Shown here one piece after another: positions 33,985 to 42,708 of a stretch of 64,000 nucleotides of DNA. The DNA is taken from assembly GCF_019049245.1 (NCBI RefSeq), contig NZ_JAGMUK010000040.1, positions 368,149 to 432,148 on the forward strand. Reading direction: 5' to 3'. Every line of letters begins with the position of its first letter. The first letter of the stretch is position 1. The notes beneath the pieces are model-generated. The model made no database searches and was not told where the DNA came from. It worked only from the letters and a program-made list of their open reading frames with translations. The position numbers were made by a program, and so were the translations under genes. The DNA comes from Streptomyces sp. AC555_RSS877 (GTDB taxonomy: Bacteria > Actinomycetota > Actinomycetes > Streptomycetales > Streptomycetaceae).

Positions 33985-34782
33985 TCAGTCGCCGTTGGGT
34001 GCGCTGTCCGAGGTGCCCAGCCGCTGCGACAGCGCGCGGGCGGTCTCCAGCAGGGCCTGGGCCATCGGCGACTGGACGTCGTCGGAGACGGTCGCCGTCG
34101 TGCCGACGACCGCGAGTGTCCCGCTGATCTTGTCGCCCTCGAAGATCGGCGCCGCGATGGTGCGGACCCCGTTGACGGCGGGGGAGTTGACCGACAGCCC
34201 GTGCTGCCGGATCGCGGCGATCTCGTCGGTGAGCTCGGACGACTTGCGGACCGCGCGCGGCAGCGTCGGTACCTGTTCCGGGGGCAGGAACGTGAGGAAG
34301 ATCCGTCCCTGTGCCGAGGTCGTGAGGTCGAGACGCGAGCCGACCCGGACGCTGATGCGCACCATGTGGGCTGTGTTGTCCACCGAGCGCACCACGGTCG
34401 GTGACTCGCCGTCCCAGACCGACAGCACGATCGTCTCGTCGATGCGCCGCACCAGATCCTCCATGTACGGCTCGGCGGCGGCGACGATCGGCAGGCCGGC
34501 CCGGGCGGCCGAAGCGAGGGTGAGTACCTGGGGGCCGAGGGAGTAGAGCGAGGTGCGCTCGTCGTACCGCAGCAGGTTCGCCGCCCGCAGCGCCTTGGTG
34601 TAGCGGTGCGCGGTCGCCTTGCTCGCCCCGAGACGCGCGGTGATCTCGTTGAGACTCATGTGCGGCTTGCCGACCGTGAACGAGCCGAGGATCAGCGCCG
34701 CACGCTGCACCGTCTGGATGGTCGGCGCGGTCGTGTCGGGACCGCTTCGCTCGCCGGTGCCGGGCTGCGCCTTCGTGGCCAT
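33985..34782 (-). CDS. IclR-family transcriptional regulator
   Basis: Regulator of 265 residues. The N-terminal winged helix-turn-helix spans about residues 20-80, with IQTVQRAALILGSF, MSLNEITARLGASKATAHRY and a wing ending YSLGPQVLTLA. The C-terminal IclR effector domain follows, with TTSAQGRIFLTFLP and GVRTIAAPIFEGDKISGTLA. ATG 34782 follows AGGAG. IclR proteins bind short palindromes at catabolic promoters and respond to aromatic or small-acid effectors. It lies near the centre of the cluster, and the palindromic motif at six promoters here suits it as the cluster regulator. A separate inverted repeat in its own promoter suggests autoregulation. The link to the motif is inference. Confidence 0.9.
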   Translation of the reverse strand: MATKAQPGTGERSGPDTTAPTIQTVQRAALILGSFTVGKPHMSLNEITARLGASKATAHRYTKALRAANLLRYDERTSLYSLGPQVLTLASAARAGLPIVAAAEPYMEDLVRRIDETIVLSVWDGESPTVVRSVDNTAHMVRISVRVGSRLDLTTSAQGRIFLTFLPPEQVPTLPRAVRKSSELTDEIAAIRQHGLSVNSPAVNGVRTIAAPIFEGDKISGTLAVVGTTATVSDDVQSPMAQALLETARALSQRLGTSDSAPNGD

Positions 34783-34819
34783 GAAAATCCTGCTCCTGTC
34801 CCGCTCAGTAAGAAGGTAA

Positions 34820-34837
34820 GACGTTGAATGGAACGTC
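34820..34837. promoter_or_regulatory. Inverted repeat in the IclR promoter
   Basis: GACGTT and AACGTC separated by 6 nt, 38 nt upstream of the IclR start codon. A likely autoregulatory site, though it differs from the motif at the catabolic promoters. Confidence 0.45.
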
Positions 34838-34898
34838 GTATTGGATAGCGTAACGGTGAGAGCCGGGTGAATGTGAGGGAAAAGCAGGAACGGCGTCC

Positions 34899-34932
34899 CG
34901 GCGTCCCCGGACCGGCCGGTCCGGGGACGCCG
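34899..34932. terminator. 34-nt perfect palindrome, terminator of the ferredoxin operon
   Basis: CGGCGTCCCCGGACCGG is followed directly by its reverse complement. It lies 21 nt past the stop of the minus-strand ferredoxin reductase gene. Confidence 0.65.
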
Positions 34933-34953
34933 TGCCCACTCGGTGCGATGACC

Positions 34954-35955
34954 TCATGCGTCGGAGGAGTGCCCTGGCGTGACGGAGCGTGCCGGGTCGA
35001 GCAGGGAGGCGATGTGGTTGACGGCGAGGGCCGCCTCGCCGAAGCCGATCGAGATCAGGCTGACCTTGCCGTCGTGGTCGGCGATGTCACCGGCCGCGAA
35101 GACGCGCTGCCGGTTCGTGCGCATCGTGCGGTCGACGAGGATGCGCCGACGGCGCAGCTCCAGCTCCCACTGCTCGATCGGGCCGAGGTCGGCGATGAAA
35201 CCGAGCGCGGCGACGACGGACTGGGCGGGCAGGGTGATCCGGTCGCCGTCCGAGCCCGCGACCACGACCTCCGACACCGCCCCGTCGCCGGAGATCTTCT
35301 CGACCTCGTAGGGAGTCAGGACCCGCACGGAGGATGCGTGCACCTGCTCGACGGTGCGTTCGTGGGCCCGGAACCGCGTACGCCGGTGCACCAGCGTCAC
35401 TGACGAGGCGATCGGCTCCAGAGACAGCGCCCAGTCCAGTGCGGAGTCCCCACCGCCCACCACCACGACGTCCTGTCCGGCGAGCTCGTTCAACCGCGGC
35501 ACGAAGTACCGCAGCCCCCGGCCCAGGTAGTCGGAGCCAACGGGGAGCTCGCGGGGGACGAAGTTGCCGATCCCACCGCAGACGAGCACGGCGCCCGCGG
35601 TGATCCGCGCGCCGGCGTCGGTGGTGGCGACGATGCCGTCGCCCGCGTCGTCGAGGCGGGTGACTCCGTGGCCGAGCAGGTAGGTGGGGTTCCACCGCCC
35701 GGCCTGCTCGGCCAGCCGGTCCACCAGGTCCTGGCCGCGGACCGCGGGGAAGCCGGCCACGTCGTAGACGAGCTTCTCGGGATACAGGGCGGTGATCTGG
35801 CCGCCCACCTCGGGCAGGGCGTCGACGACGGCGACGCTCATGCCGCGGAAGCCGGCGTAGTACGCGCCGTACAGTCCCGTCGGGCCGGCGCCGATGACGA
35901 GCAGGTCGACGGAGACCTCCTGGCAGGCGCCCGTGGTGGTCTGGAGGCCGCTCAC
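34954..35955 (-). CDS. Ferredoxin-NADP+ reductase, thioredoxin-reductase-like
   Basis: FAD enzyme of 333 residues of the TrxR-like ferredoxin reductase type. FAD motif LVIGAGPTGLYGAYYAGFRG, NADPH motif VVVGGGDSALDWALSL, and the C-terminal FAD loop FAAGDIADHDGKVSLISIGF. There is no CxxC redox pair, which excludes thioredoxin reductase. GTG 35955 overlaps the ferredoxin stop by 4 nt. With that ferredoxin it forms an electron chain from NADPH, presumably to the divergently encoded Rieske dioxygenase. Confidence 0.9.
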   Translation of the reverse strand: MSGLQTTTGACQEVSVDLLVIGAGPTGLYGAYYAGFRGMSVAVVDALPEVGGQITALYPEKLVYDVAGFPAVRGQDLVDRLAEQAGRWNPTYLLGHGVTRLDDAGDGIVATTDAGARITAGAVLVCGGIGNFVPRELPVGSDYLGRGLRYFVPRLNELAGQDVVVVGGGDSALDWALSLEPIASSVTLVHRRTRFRAHERTVEQVHASSVRVLTPYEVEKISGDGAVSEVVVAGSDGDRITLPAQSVVAALGFIADLGPIEQWELELRRRRILVDRTMRTNRQRVFAAGDIADHDGKVSLISIGFGEAALAVNHIASLLDPARSVTPGHSSDA

Positions 35956-36284
35956 GCTCCCACCTCGGGGTGGTCGTGGCCGACCCGGCCGACCTTGCGT
36001 GCGCCGCCGGGTGAGCCGAGGGGTTCGCTGCCGAGGGTGAAGAACTCGGCGTTGATGCGCTGGGACTGCTGGGCCTCGGCCGGCAGGTCCTCGTGGTGGA
36101 AGATCGAGATCTGCGGACAGACGGGTTCGCAGCGCCCGCACTCGACGCATTCGTCGGGCTGGATGTAGAGCATCCGGTCGCCCTCGTAGATGCAGTCGGC
36201 CGGGCACTCCTCCATGCACGACTTGTCCATGATGTCGAGACATGCCTGGGTGATGACGTACGGCACGGGCTTCTTGCCCTTCAC
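35952..36284 (-). CDS. fdxA: 7Fe-type ferredoxin
   Basis: Ferredoxin of 110 residues, typical of actinobacterial [3Fe-4S][4Fe-4S] FdxA. The cysteines appear as CLDIMDKSCMEECPADC and CVECGRCEPVC, followed by the usual C-terminal tail (HHEDLPAEAQQSQRINAEFF). GTG 36284 gives the conserved start VPYVITQACL after a short KGKKP extension; no Shine-Dalgarno is obvious. It is transcribed divergently from the Rieske dioxygenase genes with two operator motifs between, and is translationally coupled to its reductase. It probably donates electrons to that oxygenase. Confidence 0.9.
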   Translation of the reverse strand: MKGKKPVPYVITQACLDIMDKSCMEECPADCIYEGDRMLYIQPDECVECGRCEPVCPQISIFHHEDLPAEAQQSQRINAEFFTLGSEPLGSPGGARKVGRVGHDHPEVGA

Positions 36285-36296
36285 ACGGTCGCACAG

Positions 36297-36428
36297 AATG
36301 CGAGATGGTGTCTTCTATTATGGAATGGATGATGACGGCGTCAGGCCGGGGTGTCAACCCTCATCGATTGCTTGACACTGTCGCGTGTGCTAGGAGAAGC
36401 TGGTGCGACATACGAGATGGCGTCTCAC
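36297..36428. promoter_or_regulatory. Two operator motifs between ferredoxin and Rieske operons
   Basis: AATGCGAGATGGTGTCTT (36297-36314) lies just upstream of the ferredoxin start. GACATACGAGATGGCGTCTC (36407-36426) lies 46 nt before the Rieske alpha start and contains the cleanest palindrome, GAGA-TGGCG-TCTC. A plus-strand TTGACA is at 36372-36377. Both divergent operons would be controlled together. Confidence 0.72.
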
Positions 36429-36471
36429 AGCACGCCACTCGGGTCGGGACTTGTGAGAGGCATACGCCGTA

Positions 36472-37824
36472 ATGGGAAGCAACCCCCGGACCGTCCCAGC
36501 GCCGATGATCGTGGAGAACTGGGACCAGCTCACCTTCCGGGTCAACCGCGAGGCCTACCGCAGCGCGGAGATCTTCACTCGGGAACGTGGCTGGGTATGG
36601 ACACACACCTGGCTCTACCTCGGTCACGAGACCGAGATCCCCAACCCCAACGACTTCAAGGTCCGCACCCTCGGCGGCCGACCGCTGATCTTCTGCCGGG
36701 ACAGCGCCGGCGAGGTGCACGCGTTCCTGAACTCCTGTCCGCACCGCGGCACCGTGCTGTGCCGCGAGAACGAGGGCTCGGCCAGGCTCTTCCAGTGCTT
36801 CTACCACGCCTGGACATTCCGCAACAACGGTGAGCTCGCCGCGATCCCCGACGCCGACGCGTACGAGTCGGGCGACGAGTTCCGGGCGTCCATGGGACTG
36901 CGCGGCGTGCCGCGCCTGGAGATCCACGAAGGCTTCGTCTTCGTCGCCTTCGACCCGGACGTTCCGCCCCTGCTCGAGCACCTCGGCGACGCCGCCGACT
37001 ACATGACGATGATCGAACAGCAGCACGTCGGCGGCATGACCACGCTGCCCGGCACGCAGAAGTACAGCGTGCGGGGCAACTGGAAACTCGCCGTCGAGAA
37101 CGCGATGGACGGCTACCACTTCGCGCCGACGCACAACACGTTCGTCGGCTACCTGCGCGAGAGCGGCTACGCCGTCACCGACGACAACCAGTACGCCTAC
37201 AACCTCGGCAACGGTCACGGGCTGCTGGTCCTGACCGGGCACGGCGGACGTATCAGCATGGAGTGGGAACCGCGCTTCGGCGAGGACGAGCGGGTGCGCA
37301 CCGAGGCCCACCGAGCCGAGATGACCGAGCGACTCGGGGAGAAACGGGCGCACCACGTGGCCGACGAGAGCCACATCCTGTTCGTGTTCCCCAACCTGCT
37401 GTTGTTCGACATCGAGGGCCTGTCGATCCGGCAGCTGGAGCCGGTGGCGCCCGACCAGACCGACGTACGCGCCTGGCAGCTGGTCCCGCGCGACGAGGAC
37501 CCGGCCGCACGCGCCCTGCGCATGAAGACGGTCGTCAGCTTCGTCGGCCCGGGCGGGCTCGCCACGCCGGACGACATCGAGGCGTACGAGGCGGTCCAGC
37601 GCGGCATCCAGGCCACGGCGAGCACCGCTTCGCCCGAACTGGACTACAGCGACATGTCGCGCGGCATGGCCGACGAGGTCAAGGGTGTGCAGGGCAGGTC
37701 GACCGACGAAGGAGCGATGCGGGGCTTCTGGCGGCACTGGATCGAAGCCGTCGGGCTCGATGACGGCCTCCAGGTCCACGGCGCGCGACCGGCGTCCTTC
37801 CTCGAAGGCAGGGACGTGCGATGA
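36472..37824 (+). CDS. Rieske aromatic-ring-hydroxylating dioxygenase, alpha subunit
   Basis: Oxygenase large subunit of 450 residues. The Rieske [2Fe-2S] ligands are Cys89, His91, Cys109 and His112 (CPHRG, 17-residue spacing, then CFYH). The mononuclear iron site is ENAMDGYHFAPTH with His216 and His221 and the bridging Asp213. It should add O2 across an aromatic double bond, giving a cis-diol, or hydroxylate with loss of a substituent. ATG 36472 fits. Its stop overlaps the beta-subunit start (ATGA). It resembles the three-subunit-type benzoate/cumate-like oxygenases. The ring substrate cannot be read from sequence. Confidence 0.93.
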   Translation: MGSNPRTVPAPMIVENWDQLTFRVNREAYRSAEIFTRERGWVWTHTWLYLGHETEIPNPNDFKVRTLGGRPLIFCRDSAGEVHAFLNSCPHRGTVLCRENEGSARLFQCFYHAWTFRNNGELAAIPDADAYESGDEFRASMGLRGVPRLEIHEGFVFVAFDPDVPPLLEHLGDAADYMTMIEQQHVGGMTTLPGTQKYSVRGNWKLAVENAMDGYHFAPTHNTFVGYLRESGYAVTDDNQYAYNLGNGHGLLVLTGHGGRISMEWEPRFGEDERVRTEAHRAEMTERLGEKRAHHVADESHILFVFPNLLLFDIEGLSIRQLEPVAPDQTDVRAWQLVPRDEDPAARALRMKTVVSFVGPGGLATPDDIEAYEAVQRGIQATASTASPELDYSDMSRGMADEVKGVQGRSTDEGAMRGFWRHWIEAVGLDDGLQVHGARPASFLEGRDVR

Positions 37825-38345
37825 CCGCGATCACCAACACCCACTCCGTGCAGTGCCACGGACGCACCATCACCCGGCCGGAGGTGGAGGACTTCCTCTA
37901 CTCCGAGGCGGACATCCTCGACCACTGGGACTACGACGGCTGGCTGGCCCTCTTCGAGCCCGGCGCCCGCTACGAGATCCCGACCACCGACTACCGCCCC
38001 GGCTGGTCGCCGCACGAGACCGGATCGTTCGTCGACGACGACTGGGATCTGCTGCGCGCCCGGGTCAAGCGCATGAAGTCCCGCAAGGCGCACGCCGAGA
38101 ACCCGCACTCGCGCACGCACCGGCTGGTGTCCAACGTGCGGCTGTCCGAGCACACGGAGGACTCCTTCCGGGTGGCGGCGTCCTTCGTGGTGCACCGCGC
38201 CCGCGACGGCCACTTCGACGCCTACGTCGGCTGGTACGAGCATGTGCTGGTGCCGACCGACGACGGACTGCGTTTCCGCTTGCGGCGCTCGATCCTGGGC
38301 CACGAGTCGCTGGCGGCAGGCGCCCGGCTCAGCTTCATCCTCTAG
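37821..38345 (+). CDS. Aromatic-ring-hydroxylating dioxygenase, beta subunit
   Basis: Small subunit of 174 residues with the cone-shaped ring-hydroxylating beta fold: VEDFLYSEADILDHWDYDGW at the N-terminus, YEIPTTDYRPG and SRTHRLVSNVRLSE in the middle. It has a structural role in the alpha3beta3 oxygenase. ATG 37821 overlaps the alpha stop by 4 nt, so the two subunits are made in step. Confidence 0.92.
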   Translation: MTAITNTHSVQCHGRTITRPEVEDFLYSEADILDHWDYDGWLALFEPGARYEIPTTDYRPGWSPHETGSFVDDDWDLLRARVKRMKSRKAHAENPHSRTHRLVSNVRLSEHTEDSFRVAASFVVHRARDGHFDAYVGWYEHVLVPTDDGLRFRLRRSILGHESLAAGARLSFIL

Positions 38346-38366
38346 CCGGCGACGGACGGTGACCCG

Positions 38367-39578
38367 ATGATCCGACACACCCTGTCCTTCCGCTTCGCCG
38401 ACGGAATCGACCAGGCCACGCGCGAGTCCGTGCTGGCCGAGCTGCGCACCTTCCCGGACCGGTACCCGGCCATGCGCGGCTTCGTCCTCGGCGAGAACGT
38501 CAGCACCCGCGACCAGACCTTCACCCACACCATGGCCGTCGACTTCGACAGCCAGGACGACCTGCTCGCCTATCTCGGCAGCGAGTCCCACGAGCACTTC
38601 GTGCACACGCGCTGGCGACCGGTCATCGACCGGCAGGCCATCACCTCGTTCGAGTACGCCGAGCGTCCCTCGCTCGCCCCAGGAAGGACAGCGCCCGTGA
38701 GCACCCGCCCCCACGGCCCGTACGGCATGGAGTACGCCCGGATCGAGGTTCCGGACATGCAGGCCACGATCGACTTCCTCGAATACCACGTCGGGCTGCA
38801 GCTGGAGCAGCGTACGGACGAGTACGCCTACCTGCGGGCCGACATCGAGCACCACGCGATCGAGCTGATCCACGCGCCCGAGCGCACCGACGGCTGGACG
38901 ACCGCGGTCGGCTACAGCGTTCAGAGCGAGGAGGTCCTCGAGCAGCTGCACAAGAGCGTCCTCGACGCCGGCCTCGAGGTCCTGCAGCTGCAGGAGCGGC
39001 AGCAGGCGCTGTGCGACAACGGCTTCGCCGTGAAGGACCCGAACGGCCTCATCATCGAGCTGTTCACCGAGTTCCAGGAGTACGCCGAACCGCCGCACAT
39101 CGAGATCCGGCCGCTCGACCTGGTGCACCCCTTCATCGCCACCGCGAAGTACCAGGAGTCGCTGGACTTCTACCAGAACGTCCTGAGGTTCATGCCCTCG
39201 GACTACGTCGTCGGCTCCACCACGTTCTTCCGCGGCGAGGACCGCTACCACCACAGCCTCGCGGTGCAGAACAACAAGGAGCACTTCACCGCACACCTGT
39301 GCTTCGCGATGAAGAGCCTCGACCACGTCATGCGGATGCGCGCCCGCGCGCTGTACAAGGGCGCGCCGATCGCCTCCGACATCGTCAACCACTCGGCGTC
39401 CACGTCGATCGCCTTCTACCTGCACGACACGCGCTTCGGCCCGCGCTTCGAGCTGTGCGACAGCCACCGGGTGCTCACGCCGGAGGAGCACGAGACGCAC
39501 CGGCCCCGCAGGATGCCGGCTGACCCGCGCAACATCGACGTATGGCGTCCGGCGTCCGACGACTGGGGACGTTTTTGA
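38367..39578 (+). CDS. Dabb domain fused to VOC-type extradiol dioxygenase
   Basis: One uninterrupted frame of 403 residues. Residues 1-100 form a Dabb (stress-responsive alpha-beta barrel) domain: MIRHTLSFRFADGIDQATR, FTHTMAVDFDSQDDLLAYL and HEHFVHTRWRPVID. Residues 115-403 form a two-repeat extradiol dioxygenase (EYARIEVPDMQATIDFLEYH; DLVHPFIATAKYQESLDFYQ). Likely metal ligands are the His in LVHPF, one near FTAHLCF, and Glu in RFELCDSHR. AGGAAGGA followed by GTG at 38697 offers an internal start, which would also make the dioxygenase alone. It would cleave the diol ring formed after the Rieske step. Fusion of these two families is unusual. Confidence 0.85.
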   Translation: MIRHTLSFRFADGIDQATRESVLAELRTFPDRYPAMRGFVLGENVSTRDQTFTHTMAVDFDSQDDLLAYLGSESHEHFVHTRWRPVIDRQAITSFEYAERPSLAPGRTAPVSTRPHGPYGMEYARIEVPDMQATIDFLEYHVGLQLEQRTDEYAYLRADIEHHAIELIHAPERTDGWTTAVGYSVQSEEVLEQLHKSVLDAGLEVLQLQERQQALCDNGFAVKDPNGLIIELFTEFQEYAEPPHIEIRPLDLVHPFIATAKYQESLDFYQNVLRFMPSDYVVGSTTFFRGEDRYHHSLAVQNNKEHFTAHLCFAMKSLDHVMRMRARALYKGAPIASDIVNHSASTSIAFYLHDTRFGPRFELCDSHRVLTPEEHETHRPRRMPADPRNIDVWRPASDDWGRF

Positions 39579-40738
39579 GACAGCAGGTGCTTGACGTCCT
39601 GCACCTGCTCGACGCGACCCCCGCTCCACGCGGCAAGGAGCGGACGGCGGCCCACCGGCTGCGCGCCTGGTGCGCGCAGCGGTGGCCGCACGTCGAGTGG
39701 CAGGTGGTGGAGCACGGCCCCGCGGGCGGCAGCCTGATCGCCGCGCACGGGGCGGGGCCGCTGCTGTACTCCCACCTCGACACGTCGCTGGACGACGGCG
39801 GGGCGCACAACCAGCTCATCACCGGCAACGCCGCACCCGTCGCCCCGCTCGGCGTGGACGGCGACGTGGTGGCCGGCTTCGGTCTCGGGGTCGCCCGCGG
39901 ACCGGCGGCGGCGGCGCTCGTCGCGTTCGCCGAGGCGGGTGCCGGGCGGCTGCTGCTCGCCGGGTCCGGGACGCACCGCCGCTCGGGCGGAGTCACCGGC
40001 CTCGAGGCCTACCTCGACGCCTACCCGTTGCCGCACTCGGCGATCGTCGCCAAGTGCGGCCCGCCCACCCTGCTGTGGCACGAGCCGGGCGCCTTCTACC
40101 TGAGCGTCCGGGTGACCGGCCGCTCAGGGGCCGCGATGATGCCCCGGTCGGCCACGCCGCCCGGGGGAGTCGTCGCCCGGGCCGGCGTCGTCCTGGACGA
40201 ACTGGCCCGCTGGCGCACGGCCTACCTGGCCGCCGACCCGCAGAACGGCCAGACGGGCCGGGCGTGCGGCATCGGCGCGATCAGCGGGGGATGGCCGGAC
40301 AAGCCGGACCTGCTGCCCGCCCAGCTGCGGATCGATCTGTACGTCGTCGCCGGTGACCGGCTGGATCCGGCGGAGCTGGCGGCCGGGCTGGCCGACCGGC
40401 TGCGGGCCCGGTGCGCGAAGTCGGTGCTGCGCGACTGCACGGTCGAGGTGGAGGCCGAACCGGTCGCGCCGGCCGCTGCGACGGACGCCGACGCTCCGGT
40501 GGTCACGGCGGCACGGGCGGCCTGGTGCGAGGAGTTCGGCGTCAAGCCGCCGCCCATCACCGGCTGGACGGGATCGACCGACGGCGTCGTACTGCGCGCC
40601 CGCGGCGTCGACACCGTGCGCCTGGGCCCGCAGGCGAGGCCGGCCGCCGACGACCCCCGTCGCGATGCCCTGTCGTTGGGGCAGTTGACCGCCTACGCGC
40701 GCATCTACCGCCGGCTGTTGACCGAGCTGCCGGCGTAG
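39575..40738 (+). CDS. M20-family peptidase-like protein, active site apparently lost
   Basis: A protein of about 387 residues with the M20 fold. The first metal motif SHLDTSLDDG is kept, and the C-terminal GSTDGVVLRARGVDTVRLGP is typical. However, the usual GRGaxDmK aspartate is GFGLGVARGP here, the catalytic/metal Glu-Glu pair is replaced (AGSGTHRRSGG), and the EPT motif is KCGPPT. It may bind rather than hydrolyse, or use a different metal site. TTG 39575 overlaps the previous stop (TTGA), matching the coupling seen elsewhere in the operon; ATG 39542 is an alternative that overlaps 37 nt. Intact relatives remove acyl groups from amino acids. Confidence 0.75.
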   Translation: MRQQVLDVLHLLDATPAPRGKERTAAHRLRAWCAQRWPHVEWQVVEHGPAGGSLIAAHGAGPLLYSHLDTSLDDGGAHNQLITGNAAPVAPLGVDGDVVAGFGLGVARGPAAAALVAFAEAGAGRLLLAGSGTHRRSGGVTGLEAYLDAYPLPHSAIVAKCGPPTLLWHEPGAFYLSVRVTGRSGAAMMPRSATPPGGVVARAGVVLDELARWRTAYLAADPQNGQTGRACGIGAISGGWPDKPDLLPAQLRIDLYVVAGDRLDPAELAAGLADRLRARCAKSVLRDCTVEVEAEPVAPAAATDADAPVVTAARAAWCEEFGVKPPPITGWTGSTDGVVLRARGVDTVRLGPQARPAADDPRRDALSLGQLTAYARIYRRLLTELPA

Positions 40739-40894
40739 CGCCGCAGTTCCCGGTGCTGCCCGTGCCGAACACGGCGGGGCGGGCACCGGCAGCCGTCCCG
40801 GCTCCGGGGCCGGCATACCCCCGGATCAACCATGGTGAACTCGAGTTCGCATCAGCGCAGGGTGCAAGCGCCCTGCAGAAAAGTGGGCAGGCGG

Positions 40895-41665
40895 ATGGAC
40901 AAGGTGGTCGCTTCTGCGGCCGAGGCGGCGAGGGACATCCCCGACGGGGCGTCCCTCGCTGTCGGCGGCTTCGGGCTCAGCGGAATTCCGGGAGCCCTGA
41001 TCCAGGCTCTGTACGACTCCGGCGTCACGGGACTCGACGTGGTCTCCAACAACTGCGGGGCGATGGAGTCCGGCCTCGCCGTGCTGCTCGACGCGGGCCG
41101 GATATCCCGGGTCACCGGCAGCTACATCGGCGGCAACAAGGAGTTCGCCCGCCAGTACCTGGGCGGCGAGATCGAGTTGGAGCTGATCCCGCAGGGCACC
41201 CTCGCCGAGCGGCTGCGGGCCGGGGGCTGCGGCATCCCGGCCTTCTACACCCCGGCCGGCGTCGGCACCCAGGTCGCCGACGGAGGGCTGCCCTGGCGCT
41301 ACGACGGCGCGGGCGGCGTCGCCGTCGCCTCACCGGCCAAGGAGGTGCGCGCGTTCGACAGCGTCGAGTACGTCCTGGAACACGGCATCACCACCGACTT
41401 CGCCCTGGTGCGGGCGGCCAAGGGCGACCGGCACGGCAACCTCGTGTTCAACAAGTCGGCCCGCAACTTCAACCCCCTCGCCGCCATGGCGGGCCGCATC
41501 ACGATCGCCGAGGTGGAGGAGCTGGTCGAGCCGGGCGCGATCGACCCCGACCATGTCCACCTGCCGGGCATCTTCGTCCAGCGCGTGGTGGCACTCAGCC
41601 CCGAGCAGGCCGCCGACAAGAAGATCGAGAACCTCACGGTGACACCTCAGGAGGTGCGGGTCTGA
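40895..41665 (+). CDS. CoA-transferase subunit A (3-oxoacid/3-oxoadipate type)
   Basis: Alpha subunit of 256 residues of a family I CoA-transferase. DKVVASAAEAARDIPDGASL, AVGGFGLSGIPGALIQAL and NNCGAMESGLAVLLDAGRI are typical of succinyl-CoA:3-oxoacid and 3-oxoadipate CoA-transferases. ATG 40895 is preceded by a GGGCAGG stretch; upstream in-frame codons lack homology. It lies 156 nt after the M20-like gene, perhaps still in the operon. Activates the ring-cleavage product as its CoA thioester together with subunit B. Confidence 0.9.
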   Translation: MDKVVASAAEAARDIPDGASLAVGGFGLSGIPGALIQALYDSGVTGLDVVSNNCGAMESGLAVLLDAGRISRVTGSYIGGNKEFARQYLGGEIELELIPQGTLAERLRAGGCGIPAFYTPAGVGTQVADGGLPWRYDGAGGVAVASPAKEVRAFDSVEYVLEHGITTDFALVRAAKGDRHGNLVFNKSARNFNPLAAMAGRITIAEVEELVEPGAIDPDHVHLPGIFVQRVVALSPEQAADKKIENLTVTPQEVRV

Positions 41666-42312
41666 TGGCCTGGACACGGGACGAGATGGCCGCCCGCGCG
41701 GCCCGCGAACTGCGCGACGGCGAGTACGTCAACCTCGGCATCGGGCTGCCGACGCTCATCCCCAACCACCTGCCCGAGGCAGTCCACGTCGTACTGGAGT
41801 CGGAGAACGGCATCCTCGGCACCGGCCGCTTCCCGTACGAGGACGAGGTCGACCCGGACCTGATCAACGCGGGCAAGGAGACCGTCACCGTGCTGCCCGG
41901 CGCGGCCTTCTTCGACTCCGCCCTGTCGTTCGGCATGATCCGCGGCGGCCACATCGACGCGGCCGTACTCGGCGCCATGCAGGTCTCCGAACGGGGCGAC
42001 CTCGCCAACTGGGCGATCCCCGGCAAGATGGTGACTGGTATCGGCGGAGCCATGGACCTCGTGCACGGTGCCCGCCGGGTGATCGTCACCATGACCCACA
42101 CCGCCAAGGACGGCACTCCGAAGATCGTTGAGGAGTGCGACCTGCCGCTCACCGGGAAGGGCTGCGTGGAGCGGATCATCACCGACCTCGGCGTCCTCGA
42201 CGTCACCGACGCCGGCCTACTCCTCGTCGAGACCGCCCCCGGTGTGACCGCCGAGGAGATCATCGTGCAGACGGCGGCGAAGGTGCTCATCGCCGAAGGA
42301 ATCCGCGCCTAG
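41665..42312 (+). CDS. CoA-transferase subunit B (3-oxoacid/3-oxoadipate type)
   Basis: Beta subunit of 215 residues with the catalytic glutamate in VVLESENGILG, then YVNLGIGLPTLIPNHLP near the N-terminus and GGAMDLVHGARRVIVTMTHT. The start ATG 41665 shares one base with the stop of subunit A (TGATG), so the two are coupled. The thioester formed would be cleaved to acetyl-CoA and a second acyl unit by enzymes encoded elsewhere; the thiolase at 51-52 kb is a candidate but is in a different operon. Confidence 0.92.
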   Translation: MAWTRDEMAARAARELRDGEYVNLGIGLPTLIPNHLPEAVHVVLESENGILGTGRFPYEDEVDPDLINAGKETVTVLPGAAFFDSALSFGMIRGGHIDAAVLGAMQVSERGDLANWAIPGKMVTGIGGAMDLVHGARRVIVTMTHTAKDGTPKIVEECDLPLTGKGCVERIITDLGVLDVTDAGLLLVETAPGVTAEEIIVQTAAKVLIAEGIRA

Positions 42313-42495
42313 CCCTCCGCGCGACGAGTACATCCGCCCGATGCAGGCGGACGCCGGACCCTTTCAGCACACGGCTCGTGTGCGTGAGGGACCGGCGTAT
42401 CGCCTCGCTCGCGCCCGGCCTCCGGGCCGGCGCGTGAGACCACCGGCCCGACGGACTGTGAGCCGACGGGCCGGTCGACGCGTTTCGACCCCGCT

Positions 42496-42515
42496 GCCCG
42501 GGCGCGCTCCCGGGC
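42496..42515 (+). terminator. Stem-loop with TTCTT tail
   Basis: GCCCGGG and CCCGGGC around a 6-nt loop, followed by TTCTT, 184 nt past the CoA-transferase stop. No gene is seen in the 396-nt interval 42313-42708, which holds this and a larger hairpin. Confidence 0.55.
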
Positions 42516-42533
42516 TTCTTCGCTGTGACAGAC

Positions 42534-42571
42534 GACCGCCGCAGCCAGAGGTCGCTCTGGCTGCGGCGGTC
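42534..42571. terminator. 17-bp perfect hairpin between convergent genes
   Basis: GACCGCCGCAGCCAGAG pairs perfectly with CTCTGGCTGCGGCGGTC around a GTCG loop. Bidirectional terminator for the CoA-transferase operon and the TauD-type gene. Confidence 0.7.
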
Positions 42572-42708
42572 GGGAGTTCTCCCCGGTGGCACGAGGACGG
42601 TCGGTGACGGTCAGCGGCGATCGTCGGGCGCCCGGTGTCCGAGCGGCACCGGGAGCGGCGCTGTCGCGTCGGCGGTCACGGACGTGCCGTCACCGAGAGG
42701 GAACGCCG

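Noticed and set aside
40739..40894. Possible operator or promoter before the CoA-transferase genes
   Set aside because: No TCTCG-type motif and no convincing -35/-10 pair; the genes may be read through from the dioxygenase operon.
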